Position numbers and translations under genes: made by a program
Shown here: piece after piece, positions 25,021-34,323 of the stretch
Numbering within the stretch: the stretch's first letter is position 1
How the letters are laid out: each line of letters begins with the position of its first letter
Assembly (NCBI RefSeq): GCF_034343125.1
Contig: NZ_CP139957.1
Location: 310,001-374,000 of the forward strand
DNA length: 64,000 nt
Source: Caldicellulosiruptor danielii
GTDB taxonomy: Bacteria > Bacillota > Thermoanaerobacteria > Caldicellulosiruptorales > Caldicellulosiruptoraceae
Direction of reading: 5' to 3'
Notes under the pieces: generated by a model
Seen by the model: only the letters and a program-made list of their open reading frames with translations
Told to the model about the DNA's origin: nothing
The model's database searches: none

Positions 25021-25848
25021 ATGAAGAATAAAAGCATTCTTAAAAACATAGACCTTTTCTTACTTGACTTAGACGGCACGGTATATCTTGGTGAAAGGGT
25101 ATTTGAAGGTGCAAGAGAGTTTATTAAGCTCTTAAAGGAAAATCAAAAAGATTTTCTGTTTTTGACAAACAATTCATCAAAAAGCTCAGAAGAGTATTAT
25201 TCAAAGCTTTTGAAGATGGGCTTTGAGATTACAAAAGAAAACATATTTACTTCAGGTCAGGCAATGGGAATCTATATCAAAACAATTCATAAAAAAGAAA
25301 AACCACCAAGAGTATATATTGTTGGCACATCATCTTTAAAAAAAGAGCTAAAATCGATGGGTATTTTTGTTGTTGATAGTCCAAATTACAACATAGACTA
25401 TCTTGTTGTGGGGTTTGACATTTCTCTTACCTACAAGAAACTTTTAGATGCATGTGAGCTTATAAGAAGAGGAGTTCCTTTTTTTGCAACAAACCCCGAC
25501 CTTGTCTGTCCTTTAGATGGTGGAAGATATATTCCAGACTGCGGGTCTATATGCTATCTACTTGTGAATGCGACAAAGAAAAAACCTGTATTTGTTGGAA
25601 AGCCTTCTTCCATAATGGTTGATATAATCTCAAATTTCAAAAAAGTTGACAAAAGCAGGATCGCGATGATAGGAGATAGGCTTTACACAGACATAAAAAT
25701 GGCAAAGGATAGCGGCATGGTTGCTGTATTGGTGCTATCTGGTGAGACAAAGCTGGAAGATGTTAAGGTTTCATCTTTGAAGCCAGATTTGATATATGGT
25801 TCAATAAAGGATATATATGAAGAGCTAAAGCTGGTCTTTGGAGGCTGA
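25021..25848 (+). CDS. HAD-IIA family sugar/nucleotide phosphatase (NagD/AraL type)
   Basis: 275 residues. HAD motif I DLFLLDLDGTVYLG, motif II FLTNNSSKS, motif III Lys in VFVGKPSS and motif IV MIGDRLYTDIKMAKDSGM. A C2-type cap lies between motifs II and III. Substrate is not predictable; NagD/AraL relatives are promiscuous against nucleotide and sugar phosphates. Confidence 0.92.
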   Translation: MKNKSILKNIDLFLLDLDGTVYLGERVFEGAREFIKLLKENQKDFLFLTNNSSKSSEEYYSKLLKMGFEITKENIFTSGQAMGIYIKTIHKKEKPPRVYIVGTSSLKKELKSMGIFVVDSPNYNIDYLVVGFDISLTYKKLLDACELIRRGVPFFATNPDLVCPLDGGRYIPDCGSICYLLVNATKKKPVFVGKPSSIMVDIISNFKKVDKSRIAMIGDRLYTDIKMAKDSGMVAVLVLSGETKLEDVKVSSLKPDLIYGSIKDIYEELKLVFGG

Positions 25849-25853
25849 TTTTT

Positions 25854-26486
25854 GTGTGCGGTAGATATTTTTTGAATCTTGATGAGAACATTGAAGAGAT
25901 TAAAAAAATCTTGGATGAGATTTCTCAAAAATATGAAGGAAGCCCCATTTTGCAAAAAGTAAAATCGGGTGAGATATTTCCTACAGAGTTTGTTCCGTCA
26001 ATTGTGTCAAAGGACTATCAAAGAGAAGCTGAGATTTTAAGATGGGGATTGCCTCTTCCAAACAAAAAAGAGGTCATAATAAACGCAAGGGCTGAGACCA
26101 TCTTAGAAAAACCTTTGTTTTCCAGCATAATCTCAAACAGATGTCTGATTCCTGCTCAAGGCTTTTTTGAGTGGAAGAAAGATGGTAGCAAAAAACAAAA
26201 GTTTTTCATAAAACCCAAAGATTGCAATGTCTTTTACATGGCAGGACTTTACAAAAGAATTGAGCTTGAAGGTGGGATGGCCGTAGATAGTTTTGTTATT
26301 CTCACAACAGAGCCGGCAGAAGAAATAAAACATATTCACAACCGTATGCCAGTGATACTGAAAAAGGAGCACGAAGATCTGTGGCTTTTTGAAAAAGGGA
26401 GCACCAAAGTGCTAAAAAGCCTGGTTTCTGTGTTACTTAAGCCATGGGAAGGTGAATTTGAGGCAGTTGAGGTAAAAAACAATTAA
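25854..26486 (+). CDS. SRAP/YedK (HMCES-like) abasic-site processing protein
   Basis: 210 residues from GTG 25854 behind GGAGG. The second residue Cys (MCGRYFL) is the family nucleophile that forms a thiazolidine crosslink with abasic sites in single-stranded DNA. Also INARAET, IPAQGFFEWKK (catalytic Glu) and IHNRMPVIL (catalytic His). The initiator Met must be removed for Cys2 to react, as in other members. Confidence 0.93.
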   Translation: MCGRYFLNLDENIEEIKKILDEISQKYEGSPILQKVKSGEIFPTEFVPSIVSKDYQREAEILRWGLPLPNKKEVIINARAETILEKPLFSSIISNRCLIPAQGFFEWKKDGSKKQKFFIKPKDCNVFYMAGLYKRIELEGGMAVDSFVILTTEPAEEIKHIHNRMPVILKKEHEDLWLFEKGSTKVLKSLVSVLLKPWEGEFEAVEVKNN

Positions 26487-26547
26487 ACTTTTTGTTTAAA
26501 TATAATATAATAAAATTTGAAACAGAAGCTTTTAAGGTGATAGAAGA

Positions 26548-27492
26548 ATGGAATTTGAAGTGTATTTAAAAAATTCAGGTATCGAATTTCTAAAAGACCA
26601 TCCACTTAAAGAGTTTACAACATTCAAGATTGGTGGCAAAGCAAGATATATTTTGTTTCCAAAGAGTACCGAGCAGCTCATCAGAATAATGACTTTAGCA
26701 AAAGATGAAGAGATGAACTACATTGTTGTTGGAAACTGCTCAAATGTTCTTGTCTCTGACAAAGGTTTTGACGGTGCGATAGTCTCAACAGTTAAAATAG
26801 ATTCTTTCAAAATAGATAGAAATCTAATTGAAGCAGAGTGTGGAGCTATGCTCTCTCAAGTTGCAAGAAAAGCGTGCGAAGCAGGCCTAAAAGGTTTAGA
26901 GTTTGCGGTGGGAATTCCTGGCACTGTTGGCGGAGCTATATATATGAACGCAGGTGCATACGATGGCGAGATAAAAGACATTTTTGAATGGGCAGAGGTT
27001 TTGGATGAGAATTTGAATAGATTAAAGCTTTCTAATCCAGAGATGAGATTTTCTTACAGGCATAGTCGGCTAAAAGGAGAAAAGCTTGTTTTGCTCAGAG
27101 CAGCATTTTGCCTGCAGTATGCAAGTAAAGAAGATATCCCGCCTTTGCAAAAAGCAAATGAATTTTCAAAAAGACGGCGGGAAAAACAGCCTCTTCAGTT
27201 TCCGAGTGCAGGTTCTGTGTTTAAAAGACCCCCAAATAACTTTGCAGGAAAGCTCATCGAGGATGCAGGGTTAAAAGGGTATAGAATAGGCGGTGCATGT
27301 ATATCAGAAAAACATGCAGGGTTTATTGTAAATGTAGAAGATGCTAAAGCTGAGGATGTGAGAAGACTCATTTATCTTGCTCAAAAGACTGTATACGAAA
27401 AGTTTGGAATTCTGCTTGAACCTGAGATTCAGTTCGTAGGCGAGTTTGAAACACCGCTTTTTGTACCAAAAGATGGTCAAAATAGAAGATAA
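26548..27492 (+). CDS. murB: UDP-N-acetylenolpyruvoylglucosamine reductase
   Basis: FAD enzyme making UDP-MurNAc for peptidoglycan, 314 residues. TTFKIGGKARYILFP, YIVVGNCSNVLVSD, GIPGTVGGAIYMNAGAYDGEI, FSYRHSRLK, FPSAGSVFKRPPNNFAG (catalytic Ser) and LEPEIQFVG are all present. Type II-like length. First gene of the rapZ-yvcK-whiA-crh-like block. An A/T-rich -10 candidate (TATAATATAAT) lies just upstream. Confidence 0.96.
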   Translation: MEFEVYLKNSGIEFLKDHPLKEFTTFKIGGKARYILFPKSTEQLIRIMTLAKDEEMNYIVVGNCSNVLVSDKGFDGAIVSTVKIDSFKIDRNLIEAECGAMLSQVARKACEAGLKGLEFAVGIPGTVGGAIYMNAGAYDGEIKDIFEWAEVLDENLNRLKLSNPEMRFSYRHSRLKGEKLVLLRAAFCLQYASKEDIPPLQKANEFSKRRREKQPLQFPSAGSVFKRPPNNFAGKLIEDAGLKGYRIGGACISEKHAGFIVNVEDAKAEDVRRLIYLAQKTVYEKFGILLEPEIQFVGEFETPLFVPKDGQNRR

Positions 27493-27507
27493 AAAAGGGT
27501 GATTTTG

Positions 27508-28380
27508 TTGGAGATAGTAATAATAACTGGTATGTCTGGTGCTGGTAAGAGCTTGGCAATAAGGGCGTTTGAAGACATGGGATTTTTTTGTGTAGACAAC
27601 CTGCCACCGCAGTTTTTACCTAAGATTGCTGAGCTTGCGAGTGCAACAAAAGAAAAGATTTCAAGGATTGCTGCTGTTGTAGACATTCGTGGCGGTGAGC
27701 TTTTTGACGACTTCAAGGATGTTCTTCAGGAACTGAAAAAAGATGACCGCAACTTTAAACTCCTCTTTTTAGATGCACATGATGAGGTTCTTATCAAGCG
27801 GTATAAAGAGACAAGGCGAAAACATCCTCTAAGTCATGAAGGTGACGGGAGCATTTTAGAAGCCATTGAAAAGGAAAGAGAAAAGCTTGAGGATATAAAA
27901 AGGTATGCGGACTTTATAATTGATACATCCACGCTTTTGCCAAAGGATTTAAAAGAGAAACTCTTTGAGATTTTTGTCCAGCAAAAGTCAAAAGAGGCAA
28001 TGCTAATTACAATTATGTCGTTTGGCTTCAAATACGGACTTCCACTTGATGCAGACCTTGTGTTTGATGTGAGGTTCATCCCGAATCCATTTTATGTGGA
28101 TACTCTCAAACATAAAACTGGCAAAGACCCTGAGGTTAAAGAATATGTCTTAATGTGGGATGTTACAAAAGAATTTTTGCAAAAACTTTTTGACCTGATT
28201 TTATTTTTAATACCAAACTATGCAGAAGAAGGAAAAGGACAACTTGTGATTGCGATTGGCTGTACTGGTGGCAAGCACAGATCTGTTACAGTTGCTGAAG
28301 AGCTTAAAAAGACTATTGAAAACCAGGGATATAAAGTTTCAATATTTCATAGAGATATAGAGAAAGATATAAAAGGGTGA
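27508..28380 (+). CDS. rapZ: RapZ/YvcJ, nucleotide-binding RNase adapter protein
   Basis: 290 residues. The TTG at 27508 behind AAGGGTGAT gives the usual MEIVIITGMSGAGKS start. Walker A GMSGAGKS, VDNLPP, DARDE-like LDAHDEVLIKRYKETRRKHPL and C-terminal IAIGCTGGKHRSV are conserved. In E. coli it directs RNase E to GlmZ; in Bacillus (YvcJ) it hydrolyses nucleotides and affects competence. Followed 2 bases later by yvcK. Confidence 0.96.
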   Translation: MEIVIITGMSGAGKSLAIRAFEDMGFFCVDNLPPQFLPKIAELASATKEKISRIAAVVDIRGGELFDDFKDVLQELKKDDRNFKLLFLDAHDEVLIKRYKETRRKHPLSHEGDGSILEAIEKEREKLEDIKRYADFIIDTSTLLPKDLKEKLFEIFVQQKSKEAMLITIMSFGFKYGLPLDADLVFDVRFIPNPFYVDTLKHKTGKDPEVKEYVLMWDVTKEFLQKLFDLILFLIPNYAEEGKGQLVIAIGCTGGKHRSVTVAEELKKTIENQGYKVSIFHRDIEKDIKG

Positions 28381-28381
28381 C

Positions 28382-29704
28382 ATGACTATGATATTTGATT
28401 TTCTAAAACCAGGTATTTATATAAAAAGATGGATTATCTTAATGTTATTCAGTATTATTTTAATCTCAGCTTCGTTGACAAAAAGCATTGATATTTTTAA
28501 TGTCTCAATGGAACTTCGTGCCTCTTTGCGTATAGGATTATTTATCTTAGGAATTGGAATTTTTTTGATTTCACTGATGGGTTTGATAAAAGGTTTTGTA
28601 AGGCTATTGAACAAGAGTCTGCCGTATAGAATAAGTCAGAAAACCATATTTGATGCAATATACTCAAAAGGGTTTCTGGAAAGAGGACCAAGGATTGTTG
28701 CAATCGGTGGTGGTACAGGACTTTCTACAATGCTCAGGGGTATAAAAAACCTTACTGCAAATATTACAGCAGTTGTAACTGTTGCAGACGATGGAGGGGG
28801 TTCAGGGAAGCTCAGGGAAGACCTTGGTATGTTGCCTCCAGGCGATATCAGAAACTGTATACTTGCTCTTGCGAACACAGAAGAGATTATGCAAAAGCTT
28901 TTGAATTACAGGTTCAAGGAAGGAAGCCTTAAAGGACAGAGTTTTGGTAATTTGTTTTTGGCTGCAATGACTGGAATTGCAGGTAGCTTTGAAAAGGCAG
29001 TAAAACTCATGAGCGAGGTTTTAGCAGTTCGTGGGAAAGTTTTGCCTGTGACTCTTGATAATATTAATCTTTGTGCTGAGCTTGAAGACGGCAGGGTGGT
29101 TGTTGGTGAATCAAAAATTCCTGAAGAGGTGAAAGATTCTAAACTACCTATAAAAAGAGTTTTTATAACTCCGTCTGATGCAAAGCCTTACCCTGAAGTT
29201 CTGGATGAGATTGAAAGGGCTGACGTGATAATAATTGGACCGGGAAGCCTTTATACAAGCATAATGCCAAATCTTGTGTTCAAGGAGGTTGTTGAGAGTA
29301 TAAAGAAAAGCAGAGCAAAGAAGATTTACATTGCAAACATCATGACGCAGCCTGGTGAGACAGACGGCTACCTACTGTGTGACCATATAGAGGCAATAGA
29401 AAGGCACTGTGGTGGAAAGATTTTTGACATTGTGATTGTGAACAATCAGCCAATTCCACATGATGTGCTTGAGAGATACAGAGAAGATGGTGCACAGCCT
29501 GTTTTTGCTGACAAGAAAACTATTGAAAAAGGATATAAAGTTGTGGAAGAAGGACTTTTGAGCATACATGAGGGGCTTATTCGCCACAATTCGGCAAAGC
29601 TTGCAAGGCTTCTGAGCAATATAGTCTTTGGCAAGGATGTTATTCAAGAGTACAGGTTAGGATATCTAAGACTCAAAAATTTCAGTAAACCGTTCAGGAG
29701 TTAG
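28382..29704 (+). CDS. yvcK: YvcK/gluconeogenesis factor (CofD-like)
   Basis: 440 residues with two N-terminal membrane helices (about 19-35 and 48-70), then the CofD-like domain: VAIGGGTGLSTMLRGIKN, TAVVTVADDGGGSGKLRED, GMLPPGDIRNCILALA, IIGPGSLYTSIMPNL and KIYIANIMTQPGETDGYLLCDHIEAI. It binds UDP-sugars and is needed for envelope growth on gluconeogenic carbon. The membrane anchor is typical of clostridial forms. Confidence 0.95.
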   Translation: MTMIFDFLKPGIYIKRWIILMLFSIILISASLTKSIDIFNVSMELRASLRIGLFILGIGIFLISLMGLIKGFVRLLNKSLPYRISQKTIFDAIYSKGFLERGPRIVAIGGGTGLSTMLRGIKNLTANITAVVTVADDGGGSGKLREDLGMLPPGDIRNCILALANTEEIMQKLLNYRFKEGSLKGQSFGNLFLAAMTGIAGSFEKAVKLMSEVLAVRGKVLPVTLDNINLCAELEDGRVVVGESKIPEEVKDSKLPIKRVFITPSDAKPYPEVLDEIERADVIIIGPGSLYTSIMPNLVFKEVVESIKKSRAKKIYIANIMTQPGETDGYLLCDHIEAIERHCGGKIFDIVIVNNQPIPHDVLERYREDGAQPVFADKKTIEKGYKVVEEGLLSIHEGLIRHNSAKLARLLSNIVFGKDVIQEYRLGYLRLKNFSKPFRS

Positions 29705-29745
29705 ATGGCTTTGAAAGCATGCTTCTGTTTTGGAGGTAACCAAAA

Positions 29746-30723
29746 ATGTCTTTTTCATCGGCTGCGAAAGCAGAGGTTAGCAAAAAGCTTTCTTTGAATT
29801 CCTGCTGTGTAAAAGCAGCAGCTGCGGCGTTTTTAAAGTTTACAGGAAACATATATGAACTTGATGGGAAATTTTCGTTCAAAGCTTCATTTGAAAACGC
29901 TCAGACTGCAAGGTCATTTTTCCTTCTTATGAAAAACGGATTTTCAAAACACTGTGAGGTCAGTATCAAGAAAAACAGCAAATTGCAGAAAAACTATGTT
30001 TACACCATTTTTCTGCCTCCAAGAAATGACAACTTGAGAATTTTAAAAGACCTTCATTTTGTCAGGAAAGGTACGAAAGAGTATCACCTCAGTTTTTCGC
30101 TAAAAGAGGAGCTTGTGAAGAAAAAATGTTGTAAAAAGGCTTTTTTGCAGGCTACGTTTTTGTCGTGCGGTTCTATTACAAATCCTGAAAAGATGTATCA
30201 TTTGGAGTTTGATGTGAAAACAAAGGATGATGCGGAGTTTTTGCAAAAGGTTTTAAAGAGTTTTGAGTTTGAGGCAAAAATTGTTGAAAGAAAGTCTCAT
30301 TATGTAGTATACTTAAAAGAAGGTGATGGGATAGTAGACTTTTTAAACATAATTGGAGCACATTCTTCGCTTTTGGAGCTTGAAAACATCCGCATAATAA
30401 AAGAGCTCAGAAACAATGTCAACCGTCTTGTCAATTGTGAAACAGCTAACCTTGAAAAAACCATAAATGCCTCTATGAGGCATATTGAGAATATTGAGTT
30501 TATCGAAAGAACAATTGGTATTGACAGCCTTCCACAGAATCTGCAAGAGATAGCACGCCTTAGGATTAAATATAAAGATGCTTCTTTGAAAGAGTTAGGT
30601 AAGATGCTTAAAAAACCTCTTGGCAAGTCTGGTGTCAATCATAGGTTGAGGAAAATAGATAAAATTGCCGAGGAACTTAGAAAAGGAGGAAGAGTATATG
30701 CAAAGCCTTCACATGAAGATTGA
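29746..30723 (+). CDS. whiA: WhiA, DNA-binding protein
   Basis: 325 residues with a LAGLIDADG-like N-domain ([45 protein letters not shown]) and a C-terminal helix-turn-helix ([29 protein letters not shown]). It affects sporulation genes in actinomycetes and cell division in Bacillus. Overlaps the crh-like gene by 26 bases. Confidence 0.96.
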   Translation: MSFSSAAKAEVSKKLSLNSCCVKAAAAAFLKFTGNIYELDGKFSFKASFENAQTARSFFLLMKNGFSKHCEVSIKKNSKLQKNYVYTIFLPPRNDNLRILKDLHFVRKGTKEYHLSFSLKEELVKKKCCKKAFLQATFLSCGSITNPEKMYHLEFDVKTKDDAEFLQKVLKSFEFEAKIVERKSHYVVYLKEGDGIVDFLNIIGAHSSLLELENIRIIKELRNNVNRLVNCETANLEKTINASMRHIENIEFIERTIGIDSLPQNLQEIARLRIKYKDASLKELGKMLKKPLGKSGVNHRLRKIDKIAEELRKGGRVYAKPSHED

Positions 30724-31036
30724 AAATTCTCAGGGAATCTCCTCAAGAGCTGCAGCCCTGCTTGTCCAGGTTGCAAGTAAGTTCAAGTCCCTAATTTTAA
30801 TAGAAAAAGATGAAAAAAGAGCCAATGCAAAGAGTATAATGGGTTTGATGTCGCTTATGGTGGACTATGGCGATGAAGTGACAATTATCACAGATGGTGA
30901 GGATGAAAAAGAAGCACTGGATGCTGTTTTAAGGCTTATTCAGTCAGATTTCAGCGAGCAAGTTGCTGATGAAATCACACAACAAGAAACAAAAAAGGAA
31001 AATAATAAAGAAAATGGCAAAGATAATATTGAATAA
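30698..31036 (+). CDS. HPr-like protein without the PTS histidine (Crh-like)
   Basis: The ATG at 30698, behind a near-perfect AAAGGAGG, gives 112 residues. The HPr phosphorylation site GIHARPA reads GISSRAA, so His15 is absent and the protein cannot pass phosphate in the PTS. The Ser46 region [12 protein letters not shown] is kept, so HPr kinase (gene at 51596) can phosphorylate it. That is the logic of Bacillus Crh, which also follows yvcK-yvcL(whiA). A charged tail rich in Lys, Asn and Glu (about 25 residues) extends past the normal HPr end. It probably works as a CcpA co-regulator or metabolic sensor; calling it Crh rests on analogy. Confidence 0.9.
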   Translation: MQSLHMKIENSQGISSRAAALLVQVASKFKSLILIEKDEKRANAKSIMGLMSLMVDYGDEVTIITDGEDEKEALDAVLRLIQSDFSEQVADEITQQETKKENNKENGKDNIE

Positions 31037-31050
31037 GTGTTAAGTAAGGG

Positions 31051-31080
31051 GCTGCTTAATTTTTTTAAGCAGCTTTTTTT
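31051..31080 (+). terminator. intrinsic terminator of the murB-crh-like operon
   Basis: GCTGCTTAA (31051-31059) and TTAAGCAGC (31065-31073) form a 9-bp stem followed by seven T. Confidence 0.9.
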
Positions 31081-31103
31081 AAAATTAAGAAGAGAGGATG
31101 GTA

Positions 31104-32345
31104 TTGGCATTGCTAAAAGATGAACTTTACAGAAGAGTTTTGATTTTTGATGGGGCGATGGGCACTCAGCTTATTCAACATGGGCTAAAAGAAGATGAAT
31201 GTCCTGATTTGTGGTCGGTAACACGACAGGATGTAGTTTCGTCTATTCACAGGGAGTACTTTGAAGCTGGGTCTGACTGTGTTGAGACAAACACCTTTGG
31301 TGCGAACAGAGAAAAGCTTAAAAAATATGGACTTGAAAATGAAGTTGAGAATATAAACAAATGTGCGGTCGAGCTTGCAAAAGAGGTGGCAAAAGAGTAT
31401 AGTGGGTATGTTGGGCTTTCTGTCGGACCAACAGGCAGGCTTTTTATTCCTTCAGGCGATCTTAGCTTTGATGAGGCAGAAAGAATATTTTATGAACAGA
31501 TTCTAAGTGGGATTCAAGCGGGAGCAGATTTTGTTTCGATTGAAACCATGTCTGACATAAAAGAAGCAAAGGCTGCATTTTATGCATATAAAAAGGCAAA
31601 AGAAGAGCTGAACAAAGATATACCTTGTTTGGTATCTCTTACGTTTGAACAAAACAAGAGGCTTTTGATGGGAACTCCTCCTGAGGTTGCAGCGTATTAT
31701 TTCAGTTTGATTGGCTGTGACATTGTTGGTGCTAACTGCTCTGGTGGGGCAAAGCAGCTTTTAGAAGTTATAAAGCAAATGCAAGGTTTTTCGTTTGTTC
31801 CGCTTTCAGTAAAGCCAAACGCAGGGCTGCCTAAAGTGGTTGATGGCAAGACTGTGTATGAAAGCTGTATTCCTGATTTTGTAAATTTGGCAGATGAGTT
31901 GGTTGAAAATGGAGTCAGGCTCTATGGTGGATGCTGTGGTACAAATCCTGAATATATCAGAGCAATATCAAAGGTTTTAAAAGGAAAAGAGGTTTCTTTT
32001 GGAAGTAGTATCCAGAAGAAGTTTATAACATCAGTTTATTCTTTGCTTGATATTTCTCAAAAATTTAGCCTATATGAATTCAAGCTCACAAATGATTTTT
32101 CAAGCGAGGCCATCTTTGAGCTTATAGGACTTGAGGAGGATGCAATTTTGGTTGATATTGATGAGAATGTAGAGCCTGAAGGTTTGAAAGCATTTTTAAT
32201 AGAATCCCAGGATTTTTCTAAAAAACCTTATATTTTTAACATAAAAACAAAATCTCATGCAGATGTTATTGAAAGGTATTACTTTGGCATATATGGGGCA
32301 GTATCAAGCATACATGGTAAAAGCGCAGTCAAAGTGCAGATTTAA
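31104..32345 (+). CDS. homocysteine S-methyltransferase domain with degenerate C-terminal tail
   Basis: TTG 31104, six bases after GAGAGG, is favoured; the ATG at 31098 touches the RBS. 413 residues. The first about 300 are the MetH-type methyltransferase: LIFDGAMGTQL, ETNTFGANREKL, GLSVGPTGR, GANCSGGAKQLL and YGGCCGTNPEYI, with the zinc Cys in NCSGG and GGCC. The last about 100 residues (AILVDIDENVEPEGLKAF, SHADVIERYYFGIYG) weakly resemble the start of a MetH pterin-binding domain but lack its motifs. It may use S-methylmethionine or another donor, or accept methyl from a separate corrinoid protein. A paralogue fused to MTHFR follows 24 bases on. Confidence 0.88.
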   Translation: MALLKDELYRRVLIFDGAMGTQLIQHGLKEDECPDLWSVTRQDVVSSIHREYFEAGSDCVETNTFGANREKLKKYGLENEVENINKCAVELAKEVAKEYSGYVGLSVGPTGRLFIPSGDLSFDEAERIFYEQILSGIQAGADFVSIETMSDIKEAKAAFYAYKKAKEELNKDIPCLVSLTFEQNKRLLMGTPPEVAAYYFSLIGCDIVGANCSGGAKQLLEVIKQMQGFSFVPLSVKPNAGLPKVVDGKTVYESCIPDFVNLADELVENGVRLYGGCCGTNPEYIRAISKVLKGKEVSFGSSIQKKFITSVYSLLDISQKFSLYEFKLTNDFSSEAIFELIGLEEDAILVDIDENVEPEGLKAFLIESQDFSKKPYIFNIKTKSHADVIERYYFGIYGAVSSIHGKSAVKVQI

Positions 32346-32369
32346 AGAATAAGATGAGGAGGTTGCAAG

Positions 32370-34187
32370 TTGAAGAAAAGTTTTAGAGAGTTTTTAAAAG
32401 AGCAGTCTACCGTAATTTTTGACGGTGCAATGGGCACACAGCTTCTTTTGAGAGGATTTTCACTGGACTTTCCACTTGAGTGGGCAAATGTAACAAGACC
32501 TGAGCTTGTAAAGCAAATTCATACAGACTATATTTTGGCAGGTGCAAGTAGCATTGAAACTAACACCTTTGGTGCAAATGAGTGCAAGCTCAAAATTTTT
32601 GGGTTTGAGAACGAAGTTGAGAGGATAAACAGAAGTGCTGTCAGGATTGCAAAACAGGTAGCAGAGGATAAAGTTTATGTCATAGGCAGTGTTGGGCCGC
32701 TTGGGAAACCGGTTGGCAGTGGTTTTGAGATAGATGCTAGACGCGCAAAAGAGGTGTACAAAAGACAGCTTTATTTTCTTTTGGACGAAGGAGTTGATGC
32801 AATAATCTTTGAGACAGCTGCATCCACCCACGAGGTCCAGATTGCAATTGAAGCTTTGAAGGACCTAAATGATGAAATTCCATATATAATCCAGTTTTCC
32901 TTTACTCAAGAACTGAGCACAATATATGGGGAAGACATCTACAAGGTTATAGAGTTTTTGAAATCTACAGATGCAGATGTTGTTGGACTGAACTGTGGCA
33001 ATGGGCCTCAAAAGACCTTAGAAGCTTTGAAGATATTCTCACAGCATTTAAAAGGTCCGTTTTCTGTTCAGCCAAATGCAGGTTATCCCCAGCTTGTGCA
33101 GGGAAGGCTTATTTTTTCAACATCAGCTGAGTATTTTGCATCATTTGTTCCTGAATATATAAAGCTTGGTGCAAAAGTTGTTGGTGGGTGCTGCGGAACA
33201 ACTCCTGAGCATATAAAGGCTATAAAGGAAAAAGTAAAAGAGTTTTTACCCAACATAGAAGTTGAAGTGGTTGAGAAAAAAGAAGAACAGAAAGCAGTTT
33301 TAAAAGACACTCCATCTGAGCTTTCTCAAAAGCTTGGGAAAAAATTTATTTTTACAGTTGAGATAAGTCCACCAAAAGGAATTGAGCTTGAAAAGACAAA
33401 AGAGGGTGTAAAGCTTTTAAAAGAGGCTGGGGCAGACACAGTAAACATTGCAGACTCTCCAATGGCAAGGGTGAGAATCTCTCCAATTGCTCTTGCTCAT
33501 ATACTCAAAGAAGAGCTGGGTATAGAGTCAATACTGCACTTTACATGCAGAGATAGGAACCTTATCTCTCTTCAGTCTGAACTTCTGGGTGCAGCAGCGC
33601 TTGGGGTTAAAAATGTGTTGGCGCTCACAGGCGACCCGCCGTCAATAGGTGACCATCCACAGGCAAAACCAGTGTTTGATGTTAACTCTGAAGGTCTTGT
33701 TTTGATTTTGAGCAGGCTAAATAGTGGCACAGATTACATGGGCAATCCAATTGGCAAGGCAACAAACTTTACAATAGGCGTTGCGCTAAATCTCAATGCA
33801 GATGATTTGGAAAAAGAGATAGAAAAGCTCAAACACAAGATTGAAAATGGGGCGCACTTTATCGAAACACAGCCAATTTATGAGGTAGAAACACTGGAGA
33901 GGTTTTTAGAAAAGGTTGACTTTGCTCTGCCACCAATTCTGGGTGGGGTTTTACCGCTTAGGTCTTCTCGTCATGCTGAGTTTTTACACAACGAGGTACC
34001 TGGTATAACAATACCAGACAAGATCCGGGAGAGAATGCGCAATTCTAAAGAGCCTGCAAAAGAGGGAGTAGAGATTGCCTGTGAGGTAGTTGAAAAAATA
34101 AAACACATGGTAAGCGGCATCTATATCATACCACCGTTCGAAAAATATGAAATGGCTGTTGAGATAATTAGGAATTTCAAATATTAA
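32370..34187 (+). CDS. bifunctional homocysteine S-methyltransferase / methylenetetrahydrofolate reductase
   Basis: 605 residues from TTG 32370 behind GAGGAGG. N-half: VIFDGAMGTQLLLRG, ETNTFGANECKL, GLNCGNGP and GGCCGTTPEHI (zinc Cys). C-half from about residue 315: FTVEISPPKGIELEKT, the catalytic Glu block of MTHFR, VLALTGDPPSIGDHP, AHFIETQPIYEVETLERFL and PPILGGVLPL. YitJ-type fusion joining folate reduction to homocysteine methylation for methionine synthesis. Confidence 0.94.
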   Translation: MKKSFREFLKEQSTVIFDGAMGTQLLLRGFSLDFPLEWANVTRPELVKQIHTDYILAGASSIETNTFGANECKLKIFGFENEVERINRSAVRIAKQVAEDKVYVIGSVGPLGKPVGSGFEIDARRAKEVYKRQLYFLLDEGVDAIIFETAASTHEVQIAIEALKDLNDEIPYIIQFSFTQELSTIYGEDIYKVIEFLKSTDADVVGLNCGNGPQKTLEALKIFSQHLKGPFSVQPNAGYPQLVQGRLIFSTSAEYFASFVPEYIKLGAKVVGGCCGTTPEHIKAIKEKVKEFLPNIEVEVVEKKEEQKAVLKDTPSELSQKLGKKFIFTVEISPPKGIELEKTKEGVKLLKEAGADTVNIADSPMARVRISPIALAHILKEELGIESILHFTCRDRNLISLQSELLGAAALGVKNVLALTGDPPSIGDHPQAKPVFDVNSEGLVLILSRLNSGTDYMGNPIGKATNFTIGVALNLNADDLEKEIEKLKHKIENGAHFIETQPIYEVETLERFLEKVDFALPPILGGVLPLRSSRHAEFLHNEVPGITIPDKIRERMRNSKEPAKEGVEIACEVVEKIKHMVSGIYIIPPFEKYEMAVEIIRNFKY

Positions 34188-34206
34188 AATAACTATGAAA
34201 AACGCA

Positions 34207-34239
34207 AAGAGGCTGCGAAAGCAGCCTTTTATTCTTTTT
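34207..34239 (+). terminator. intrinsic terminator after the methionine genes
   Basis: AGGCTGC-gaaa-GCAGCCT (34210-34216, 34221-34227) with a GNRA-like loop and then TTTTATTCTTTTT. Confidence 0.9.
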
Positions 34240-34267
34240 GACTTTCAATAGAAAAATATAGTATAAT
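34238..34267 (+). promoter_or_regulatory. promoter of addB-addA
   Basis: TTGACT (34238-34243) and TATAAT (34262-34267), 18-base spacer, right after the terminator and about 57 bases before the ATG. The leader also has a small TTGAG/CTCAA hairpin (34303-34321) that places the AGGAG RBS in its loop. Confidence 0.7.
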
Positions 34268-34323
34268 TTTCTCAATATAACATATATTTATTTAATCTTT
34301 GCTTGAGAGGAGAAACCTCAAAG

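Noticed and set aside
31104-34187. A single MetH gene broken by a frameshift
   Set aside because: Both genes start with their own full methyltransferase domain and RBS, so they are paralogues, not two halves.
34303-34321. Regulatory hairpin hiding the addB RBS
   Set aside because: Only 5 bp (TTGAG/CTCAA) with the RBS in the loop, too weak to hide it.
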